This document shows positions 56,001-62,924 of a stretch of 64,000 bases of DNA, piece by piece; positions within the stretch are counted from its first letter, which is position 1, and each line of letters starts with the position of its first letter. This DNA is from a bacterium (GTDB lineage: Bacteria > SZUA-182 > DTGQ01), in the NCBI GenBank assembly GCA_040755755.1, contig JBFLZW010000022.1:111554-175553 (forward strand). The letters run 5' to 3'. Position numbers and translations under genes: made by a program. A model generated the notes under the pieces. The model had not been told where the DNA came from. It worked only from the letters and a program-made list of their open reading frames with translations, and did not search any database.

Positions 56001-59000
56001 GCCGAAGATACCCCTATCGGGGATATTCATTCTCTGGAGCTGATTTTTCGGAAGTTTCGTCCCTTCTACCAGAAATTATTTGACGGCCTTGATGCGGTCC
56101 ACTTCTTCGACTACCGGATCCCGGATATCGAGACCAGTCGATGGCCCATGCCGCCTGCGCAGAAGGATGATGGGGATGTGCGGGAAAAGGTCAATCAGCT
56201 CTTTAACCCCAGGGGCTGGGAGGAGCAGCAGGAGGCCGACCGGGAGAGGGATATTGACCTTTTGCTTCGGCATGTTTTCTTTCGGGAGGGGGAATTTTCC
56301 CAGGAGCAGTATGAAAAGACGCAGAAAAAGAATGTGGATGAATTTTTCGATTCAAAAGACAGCCGTCACCGGCTGATCACCCTTCCCACTGGAGGAGGAA
56401 AGTCACTGATCTTTCAACTGCCGGCCATTATCCGGACCGCCTGTTCCGGCAGGCTGGTAGTGATCATTTCACCACTCAAGGCCCTGATCCAGGAGCAGTC
56501 GTTCAAGCTGTGCTCCCTGGGGATGTTCGATTTTGTTGCAGGATTTCACCAGGACCTCGACCGGGAAGAGGTTGACCTGCTCTACCGCCAGATTCAGGAC
56601 GGCACGCTGCGCATTGTCTACGTGACACCGGAGCGGTTTCGCTCCCCTGCCTTCCGCAAGGTTTTACAGCGCAGGGCAGCGCTGGATAGCGGGCTTGAGT
56701 TTGTGGTTTTCGATGAAGTCCACTGCGTTGCGGACTGGGGATATCATTTCCGTCCGGATTATCTGTGCTGCTATCAGGACCTTTTGCTTCATGAGATTTA
56801 TGGCCGGGTTCAGGGCTTTCTCTTCTCAGCCACAATCACCGAAACAAACCTGCGCCTTCTGGTCGAAAAAGTCCGGCCTTTGGAATCTGAAGATCAGGGA
56901 ATCACAGGAAATCAAGTGATCAGGGATGTCAATCCGGAAAACCGGGTACCCTTGCGGCCGGAAATTGAAAAGTATATTTTCCCCGTTGGCAGGGCTCTGG
57001 CGGATAAAGGGCAGGGCAGGGAGGCAGAAGGGGAGGGGAGCAGCCAGAATGCGCCGGAGAGCATTCATAGCCCCGGACTGCCGAATGGTTCAGACATTGA
57101 GCACCCCTCCCACCTGAATCCATCCCACAAGCTCATGGCAGTGCCCGGCCTCAAACTGATGACAATGCCCGCCAGGGCATCGGAAATTCAGGCTGAGCGG
57201 CTTTCGGCTATCAGGAAAATCATTGAAGACAATCTGGACTCCCGGTCGTTTCGGGCGCTTATCTTTTACCAGTCCCAGACCGGCACCGAGGAACTGGCAG
57301 AGGCGCTCAATGAAGCCCTGATTAAAGACCGGCAGGGCAGGCTCGTTCATTTCGACTGCTTTCATGCCGGAATACCGGTGGAGGAGCGGGAGATGATCTA
57401 TCGCCGTTTTGCCGGGGGAGAGATTCAGGCACTGGTGGCTACCCGGGCTTTCGGCATGGGCATGGATATACCAAATATTTCGCTGGTCATTCATTACCAG
57501 CGACCGCAGACCCTGGAGGAGTATCTCCAGGAGATAGGGCGGGCAGCCAGGCAGCGGAGCCGGTTTTCCACACCTGCCCGTGCCTATGTACTCCTTGCAC
57601 CTGACGGCATCGAGGGGAGTGGGAGTGAGGGAATCGCGCAGCAGCAGGATGCGGCCTCTGTGCCGGATCTGACCAGGGAGGCGGTGCTGAATATCCGCTC
57701 CGAGCTGATGGAGCAGGTTTTCAAGAAGGGGACGCTTCGGGAAGCCACCTTTTCCCTGCAATTTCATGGTCTGGAATTCCGGTTCGATGAGCGCCTGGCC
57801 GGTATATCCAAATTTTCTTTCGCTCCGCAAAAAAGGAGAAAGGAGGCCATAGTCCGAAGCGCTCTCTATTGGCTGTCCCAATACGAGGCGGGAATCTTCG
57901 AGTGGGGCGAATACCGGCTGTACGGCCTTGAAGTGGACCTGATCGGCGAGCCTGCGCTGTTTCCTTCCGATAAGCCCTGGCAGAAAGAATTGCACAAAAC
58001 CGCACGGGCGGTTTTCTCTCTTCAGGAGATGATCCGGCAGTACGATGGGGATGAGCGGGCCTGCTACCTGGATATCCTCCACTTCCAGAGGGAGGGAGCA
58101 ATCGCCATCTCACACCGCAGCATTCAGCCGACATCCTTTGTCCTGCCTGGCCGGTCGGAAAAAGGCAATCCGTGTGCGCCGGATGCCAACCCGGCAATGG
58201 ACTGCCGGGAAGCACCTGATGACCGGTCATGTTTTTTCCCGCTGTTCTTCCCCCTGGAGCTGAGCCTGGCCCTGTTTGAAAAAATCCGGCAAAAATACCT
58301 GGGCAGAGAGCCTCTCATTCTCTGGCCAGACCTGGTGGCCTGGATTGCTGCCCTGATCCGTGAGTACCGGCCGCGGGAAAAACTCTTTTTCTCTGAAGAT
58401 GACCGGAAACGGATCTGGGGAGGCACGGAGCCGTCGGCAGAGCTTGAGGAACTCTATCGAAGCGGCTTTTTCCAAAAGCTGCCGGATGGGGCAGATAGTG
58501 CGGATGACAACTGCCTGTATGAGCTTGATCTTTATCACCTTTCAGAAGACCAGTCAACAGCCAACTACCCCTGCCTCGAAGCGTGGATGGAAAAACACCG
58601 CATAAAGATGCTGCATGACCTGGTCAAAAAATCGCGCAGGATCGGCCATCTTTTCCGCTTCTGGCAAAAGCACAAGATCATGGCTTACCGGATGGAAAAT
58701 CCGGTGAAGGAGAAAAACCTTGCCTTCCGTATCCTGGAGATAAACCCGAAACACCGCCTGGACCAGGACGTTGCACTGGCTCAGGAGATTTACCGCTATC
58801 TGCACCGCTCCTGCCAGGCTGAAAGCCGCATGTCCCATGATACTATGGATCATGCAGGCAGATCGAAGCCGGAAGCCTTCGGCCTTCTTGGCATCTATGA
58901 GCGTTTCCATCGGGACCACTCCCTGGAAGAGATGCGGCGGGCACTCATCCTGCTGAAAGTCATGGGATATATCCATTACTTCGAACAGGAGGAGGAAATC

Positions 59001-61409
59001 GGCTACCGGCTGGTCCGCCGGGCTTTTGATCGATGGAACGAGAGTGCTCTTGACAGAATCAGGGAAATCAGCCAACTGGCTAAAGTAAAAGAGTTTTTGA
59101 CCAGGATATTCTTCACCGCCCTGGCCGCTGGGGACCGGGAGCTGGCTGACCAGTTGATTGTCGATTATTTTACCTGCCCCCATTCCGGCAGCTCACCCGG
59201 ATTCTCTGCCCGCACGCTGGCTCTGCTGCAAAAGCCGGAATACGATCAGGTGCGGCTTCGGATTCAGGGATATTTTGCCGAAGAAAAGCTGAAAGGCTAC
59301 CTTGAGGCCAAAGACCGGGAACTTGACGATGACCAGAAGGAACTGGTGGAAACCTTCAGCCGGGGAGAATCGCTGATTGTCAGGGCCGGACCTGGTGCCG
59401 GAAAAACCAGGACCCTGATCTACGCCGTTCTGGACCTTCTGATCAGGAAAGGTGTTCCTCCGGAACACATTCTGCTTCTCTCCTACACCCGCAGGGCAGT
59501 GGTGGAGCTGCACCGGCGTATCCGGGCCTATCAGCCGCAATTCGATCTTTTGAACGACTGGCAGAAGCTGAATATCGATACCTTTCATGGATTTGCCCGG
59601 AAAATCCTGGGACCGGAAGAACGGGCCAGGATCAGGGAGGAGATCAGGGACCGGAAGGGGAGGGGAGGAGAGAGCGGCCAGACAGAGCTGTTTCACCAAA
59701 AGTGCCTGGAGCGGGCAGCCGGGCTTTTCTCAGCCCGGCATTACCACTACCTTCTGATCGATGAATTCCAGGACGTTCTGGCTGAGCGGCTGGAATTTAT
59801 CAAAACCATTATCAGGACTTCTCACCGGGAAAACCTGAAAGTCTTCCTGGTTGGAGATCCCCTGCAGGATATCTTCCACTACCAGTGTCCGCAGGAAGAA
59901 CAATCGAGCTTCGACCTGATCGAGACATACCTGGCCGGGCAATCCATTGCCCATGCTGAAAGAGAGCTGACCAGAAACTATCGCAGCTCCGGCAGCCTCT
60001 GCCGGTTCTTCGACGAGTATGTGGCGGATAACTATGCGCCTTTGCGGAGAATCCATCGTCCTGCCGGTATTTGGAAAAATCAGGCTGATGGGTCCGGGGA
60101 ATCCGGGGAGTTCAATGATCTTGCGGGAGGAATAATCCGGAAGATAGCCCTGGTCAACGCCCCTGATGCCCCTGGCAGGGAAAACCGCACAGCCAGGTAT
60201 TATCAGGCCATGTATCAGCAGATTGCCGAAGACATTACCCGCTGCTGTACCGCTGCCCGCACTGCCCATACGGCTGGGGACCTGCCGGTCTCCCGAAATC
60301 TGTCCATTGCCATTCTTGGCCGGAACAATCAGGAAGTTGAGGCAGCGTTCCATCACCTTTACCGGATACTGTCTCCGCTTGGCCGATGTCTTCCTCTGAA
60401 CGAGAATTTTCCTCTCTGGCGAAGGTGGGACGTCTTTGAGGCTATCCAGCATCTGGCCGGGAAGGAGCGGCAAGGTCTACGGGTTGAGGCAGATGTCATC
60501 CAGGCAGCTTTTAACCGCTTCCGGGACCTTGGGATGGTCCCCGGCTATATCGGATCATACCGGAATTGGGAGCCCCTGGCCATCTGGGTCTATCTCAATG
60601 GCCAGGAAAAGGGATTTGCCCATATCCTGATCCGGCAGGAACAGGAGGAGGAAGAGAACGGGGAGTACAGGCTGCTTTTCGGACACTCCGGGTCCGGTGG
60701 AGGGTATGATGGCTGGAGACAAGCCGGTGTACAGGGGCAGGTCGATATCCGTGAGCTGGAGGATTATCTGATCGAGGAGGCACCTTTGCGGAGAGAGGAA
60801 ATTGCCGGTGGAGAGGGCGGCATCGAGGTGATCTTTTCAACGGTACACAAGGTCAAGGGCCTTGAATTTGACGCGGTCTATCTTCTTCCCTTTGGCATGC
60901 CCCCCAGGAAGAGCAAAGAAGGGGAGGAAAAGAATATCGGTTATGTGGGCATCACCCGTGCAAGGGAGCGGGTTATCCGCTACCTCCCGATCATCCTCCC
61001 GGTCAGGGAGGGAAATCGAGCCTCTCAAGTGTGCAAAAATCAGGGGATGATGCCGGTTGTCCTGTCCTTTCCGGGCCGGGAGCTTATCTCGCGGGAGTTT
61101 GGCCTGCGGTTTGATGCCTGGCGGGAAGGAGGAATAAGACCAAAGGTCGATGAACCGCTCAAGATCAGCCGGACGGGCGAGCTTTTCCTTGACGGGCACA
61201 AGTCGTCGATAGTAATCGGCAAAATCAACCCGAATTGTCTCAAGGGCTGCGGGTCCGGCCCGTGGGCATACCGGATCAGGGAATTATATGTGCGGTTTTA
61301 TTCGGAAGAGGATCCGGCCTACTGGATGGGATACACCGAATTCCTGAAAGATAAGGTAAATCAAGGGGCTTATTTTCTGCTGCCTGTTTTGGAAAGGGTT
61401 CAGGAATGA
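53088..61409 (+). CDS. Giant DnaQ-like exonuclease / RecQ helicase / UvrD helicase fusion
   Basis: About 2,773 residues from ATG 53088 (GTG 53082 also possible; weak ribosome-binding site). Residues about 105-275 resemble a DEDDh 3'-5' exonuclease: IFLDVETNW with Asp and Glu near 113-115, VGHQIREHDLGIL, and HRALEDVYQ. About 1075-1500 is a RecQ-type SF2 helicase: TLPTGGGKS near 1100, FDEVHCVADWG near 1210, LFSATI, ATRAFGMGMDIP and QEIGRAARQ. About 2090-2650 is a UvrD/PcrA-type SF1 helicase: GPGAGKTRT near 2102, YLLIDEFQD near 2223, RNYRSS, VHKVKGLEFD and YVGITRARE. Between these are unassigned segments and several inserted low-complexity repeats (see findings). All helicase motifs look intact. 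DNA repair or anti-phage defence is inferred from architecture and toxin-antitoxin neighbours. Confidence 0.88.
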   Translation: MAKSSSNLSYYLYGLSKYLENLPITDGRSASFLQDLGRGYYREALAASDCYTRQSFEKQSLKLKGFVRQGREVFEQEGRFYEALLMQYGGYLPRLQASLLAAGGPPLIFLDVETNWYGEIRELAFLHTQVPGIYFYACSPQGLRQHSGSNDCLKDYLKGCLKDYLKDRLKDRSKDRPQDCRKDVPSALAQGLEALKTGMLANPYWVGHQIREHDLGILKNHGLDIPDDQVIDTLELSAIAYPLWPDLRLRCPHRALEDVYQTVRLFISLVIQLRAKPEIVRNRIQRELPIFQTLWDILSSSGQLGPPGLAGHPGQASPDVPAGQPAQPSGPERLPGTGKDLAPLYELQPQELLRPGYEAAAITLMPGNNVIIKDRLPYCFTQHEGTASAGTEGTGGEDAEPGSAEAGSAGEDEGAGAEGEGTQDVVLVGSAEHILDEEKTLARVTSGLAGAFLFSFFAECRSRKVPCSGYLLHPIPHRKWCQGKLQFIRPERYPPGFCLHEYEHYPVCPECPPEGSQDAGQKPGQKQKNRLEPGHEPGKSPGQGQGSGQEPGKGTRRVYFLEELPLLNLTEQEFKTLHWPDRASYYLSRLEWSFDSAGWPARLREFWPAEADEARRQQKKRINFLLHRASRNWLRLPKAETGTSNQAGQAAQAGQGREPGRNYLWESGFLLLNVLTGEIRLYPQLESLPWLVAIDQAASSPAAAGKQSPQRAVTTTRFIRVIPDERQFLISPDSPYHHTFYSTLLLCILQQVRKGNRVVFLYDPEKCSSRNPWPEIIRSLKAGKIRVNMARSSEQTISADGAHSSAQAGPSGIGGISEGWHKPKVSRSGIFRNLELLFQGRQEACFFPVTALAEVVEAFSFHQRAFPDGKQICRQRPILLLESLPFRIPLGYSLFASGGSEGITLSCLPSVPLKSDDSNFKLLTKKAPHPSPLPKGAGENRWPQRAEDEDFHPTGETYPAGETCSAGDIHPAEDTPIGDIHSLELIFRKFRPFYQKLFDGLDAVHFFDYRIPDIETSRWPMPPAQKDDGDVREKVNQLFNPRGWEEQQEADRERDIDLLLRHVFFREGEFSQEQYEKTQKKNVDEFFDSKDSRHRLITLPTGGGKSLIFQLPAIIRTACSGRLVVIISPLKALIQEQSFKLCSLGMFDFVAGFHQDLDREEVDLLYRQIQDGTLRIVYVTPERFRSPAFRKVLQRRAALDSGLEFVVFDEVHCVADWGYHFRPDYLCCYQDLLLHEIYGRVQGFLFSATITETNLRLLVEKVRPLESEDQGITGNQVIRDVNPENRVPLRPEIEKYIFPVGRALADKGQGREAEGEGSSQNAPESIHSPGLPNGSDIEHPSHLNPSHKLMAVPGLKLMTMPARASEIQAERLSAIRKIIEDNLDSRSFRALIFYQSQTGTEELAEALNEALIKDRQGRLVHFDCFHAGIPVEEREMIYRRFAGGEIQALVATRAFGMGMDIPNISLVIHYQRPQTLEEYLQEIGRAARQRSRFSTPARAYVLLAPDGIEGSGSEGIAQQQDAASVPDLTREAVLNIRSELMEQVFKKGTLREATFSLQFHGLEFRFDERLAGISKFSFAPQKRRKEAIVRSALYWLSQYEAGIFEWGEYRLYGLEVDLIGEPALFPSDKPWQKELHKTARAVFSLQEMIRQYDGDERACYLDILHFQREGAIAISHRSIQPTSFVLPGRSEKGNPCAPDANPAMDCREAPDDRSCFFPLFFPLELSLALFEKIRQKYLGREPLILWPDLVAWIAALIREYRPREKLFFSEDDRKRIWGGTEPSAELEELYRSGFFQKLPDGADSADDNCLYELDLYHLSEDQSTANYPCLEAWMEKHRIKMLHDLVKKSRRIGHLFRFWQKHKIMAYRMENPVKEKNLAFRILEINPKHRLDQDVALAQEIYRYLHRSCQAESRMSHDTMDHAGRSKPEAFGLLGIYERFHRDHSLEEMRRALILLKVMGYIHYFEQEEEIGYRLVRRAFDRWNESALDRIREISQLAKVKEFLTRIFFTALAAGDRELADQLIVDYFTCPHSGSSPGFSARTLALLQKPEYDQVRLRIQGYFAEEKLKGYLEAKDRELDDDQKELVETFSRGESLIVRAGPGAGKTRTLIYAVLDLLIRKGVPPEHILLLSYTRRAVVELHRRIRAYQPQFDLLNDWQKLNIDTFHGFARKILGPEERARIREEIRDRKGRGGESGQTELFHQKCLERAAGLFSARHYHYLLIDEFQDVLAERLEFIKTIIRTSHRENLKVFLVGDPLQDIFHYQCPQEEQSSFDLIETYLAGQSIAHAERELTRNYRSSGSLCRFFDEYVADNYAPLRRIHRPAGIWKNQADGSGESGEFNDLAGGIIRKIALVNAPDAPGRENRTARYYQAMYQQIAEDITRCCTAARTAHTAGDLPVSRNLSIAILGRNNQEVEAAFHHLYRILSPLGRCLPLNENFPLWRRWDVFEAIQHLAGKERQGLRVEADVIQAAFNRFRDLGMVPGYIGSYRNWEPLAIWVYLNGQEKGFAHILIRQEQEEEENGEYRLLFGHSGSGGGYDGWRQAGVQGQVDIRELEDYLIEEAPLRREEIAGGEGGIEVIFSTVHKVKGLEFDAVYLLPFGMPPRKSKEGEEKNIGYVGITRARERVIRYLPIILPVREGNRASQVCKNQGMMPVVLSFPGRELISREFGLRFDAWREGGIRPKVDEPLKISRTGELFLDGHKSSIVIGKINPNCLKGCGSGPWAYRIRELYVRFYSEEDPAYWMGYTEFLKDKVNQGAYFLLPVLERVQE
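53540..53640 (+). repeat. Coding 12-bp minisatellite (LKDY/LKDR units)
   Basis: Seven or so units of 12 bases like TTAAAGGATTAC and TTGAAGGATCGC encode tandem CLKD, YLKG, YLKD, RLKD and RSKD tetrapeptides inside the exonuclease domain of the giant fusion. Confidence 0.75.
55846..55905 (+). repeat. Dispersed palindromic repeat inside the giant helicase gene
   Basis: CTACTTACCAAGAAAGCCCC, TCACCCCAGCCCTCTCCCC and AAAGGGGCGGGG are read in frame as KKAPHPSPLPKGAGEN. A related copy lies in intergenic DNA at 49864-49926, so a genomic repeat has been inserted in the coding sequence without breaking it. Confidence 0.75.
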
Positions 61410-61493
61410 ATCTTGACTGTTACCCGATGATACTGCTATAAATGAAATAACTTTTGGCAGGATTTAAGAATAAGAATTTTTAAGGTGAGCACA

Positions 61494-62063
61494 ATGAACC
61501 TTCATTCGATAAAGCACGACAATCGGCTTAAGCTCAGTTATCAGGATTATGTTTCGTTTCCTTCCGATGGCAAGAGGCATGAAATTGTCGATGGAGAACA
61601 CCATATGGCTCCTTCACCGGAAATAAGGCATCAGGATATCTCGAGAAATCTGGCCTTGATCATAGCATCCTACCTCAAGGAAAATAATCTTGGCAAACTG
61701 CTGTATGCGCCGTGTGATGTCATTTTATCCAACTGGGATATCGTGGTTCCTGATCTGATCTTCATTTCCAGGGAAAACGAGAAGGTTATCACCAGGAAAA
61801 ATATCAGGGGCGTACCTGATCTGGTAGTGGAGATTATCTCGCCGGCCAGCAGGAAATATGATCTTGGCATGAAGAAGAAACTTTATGAGCGCTTCGGGGT
61901 AAAAGAGTACTGGATCATTGATCCCGAGAAAGAAAGAGTAGAGGTCTATACCCTGGTTAACCAGAGATTTCTGGAACCCGAAGTTTATAATCGTGATCAA
62001 GTCATGGGTTCTTCCTTTTTCCCCGGCCTCAGAATAAACCTTACCGAGATTTTTTCATGTTAG
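61494..62063 (+). CDS. Uma2-family (DUF820) endonuclease-like protein
   Basis: 189 residues from ATG 61494 behind AAGGTGAG. Motifs of the Uma2 PD-(D/E)XK fold: EIVDGEHHMAPSPEIRHQ near the N-terminus, VVPDLIFIS, GVPDLVVEIISPASRKYDLGMKK with the catalytic Asp, Glu and Lys, and YWIIDPEKERVEVY. The family is abundant in cyanobacteria and some anaerobes and is thought to be a mobile restriction-like nuclease; no function is established. It lies 85 bases after the giant helicase gene on the same strand. Confidence 0.9.
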   Translation: MNLHSIKHDNRLKLSYQDYVSFPSDGKRHEIVDGEHHMAPSPEIRHQDISRNLALIIASYLKENNLGKLLYAPCDVILSNWDIVVPDLIFISRENEKVITRKNIRGVPDLVVEIISPASRKYDLGMKKKLYERFGVKEYWIIDPEKERVEVYTLVNQRFLEPEVYNRDQVMGSSFFPGLRINLTEIFSC

Positions 62064-62160
62064 TCCTTGCACATTTCCGGTCCTGGAAGGGGCTGATAAC
62101 CGTGTCCTGCCGTGGCACAAGCCCCCCCTCCTGATCTGCCTGATTCCGCCATCTCAATCG

Positions 62161-62767
62161 ATGAAGCAGGTATTCAGGCCGATGCCTTTCATTCCCTGTG
62201 CCGATAATTTCATCAGAATAACAAGGAGAGTATACTATAAAATCCGCGAGATAATTGAAGATGCCTATAAAAATGCGCTCAAGGGAAAGCCCATTAACTG
62301 GGATGAAATTTTCAGGGCTGCTGACAGCGCAACTGAAAGTGTTTTCAGGAACAAGGATGCTTTTTTTAAGTTAAGGTGCGGATCCCGGAAAAAATTGTCA
62401 ATAAACCCGGACGATTAACGGATGAAGAATTTGCGGTTATCAAAAAGCATCCTGAATATTCACAGGAGATACTCACAAAATCTCTTCATATCCGCTGGGA
62501 TTCCATCCATCTTGCTTATGAACACCACGAACGCTTTGACGGCAGCGGCTATCCGCTCAGGCTGAAGGGGCTGAGGATAAACCAGTTTGCCCTGATAGCA
62601 GCTATTGCCGATGTTTTCGATGCCATAACCAGTGACCGGCCATACCGGAAGGCCATGCCGATGTTGCCATGTCCAAGATGCTGGAATGGGGTGAAAAAGA
62701 CTTTTCCCCCTCCTACCTGTTAAAATTTATCCAATGTATGGGCATCTATCCGATTACCGGCGATTGA
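62161..62767 (+). pseudogene. HD-GYP phosphodiesterase, decayed
   Basis: Three out-of-frame pieces of one HD-GYP protein. An N-terminal part (62161 to about 62370) has IREIIEDAYKNALKGKPINWD. A central part (about 62373-62660) has VRIPEKIVNKPGRLTDEEFA, HHERFDGSGYPLRLKG and DVFDAITSDRPYRKAMP. A tail (about 62661-62767) reads DVAMSKMLEWGEKDFSP, ending in GIYPITGD. The HD metal-site segment (HSxxV ... HDIGK) that should lie between the first two parts is missing. A deletion plus two frame changes therefore inactivate this c-di-GMP hydrolase relative. Confidence 0.75.
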
Positions 62768-62861
62768 AAGAGCCCCGGATTATCGATTTGGCATCGGAAC
62801 AATATTATAAGATCAATATATGCAGGCAGCCTGCTGCCGAAGGGAATCCGGGGCGAAAAGA

Positions 62862-62895
62862 GAAAAACCCGGCTCCGGGAGAACTGGAGCCGGGT
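62862..62895 (-). terminator. Rho-independent terminator of the carbonic anhydrase-dockerin gene
   Basis: On the minus strand CCCGGCTCC / GGAGCCGGG (9-bp perfect stem, 9-base loop) is followed by TTTTTCTCTTTT, about 30 bases after the stop codon. Confidence 0.88.
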
Positions 62896-62924
62896 CAGGA
62901 TTAAACCATGGGGTGAAGAAACGC

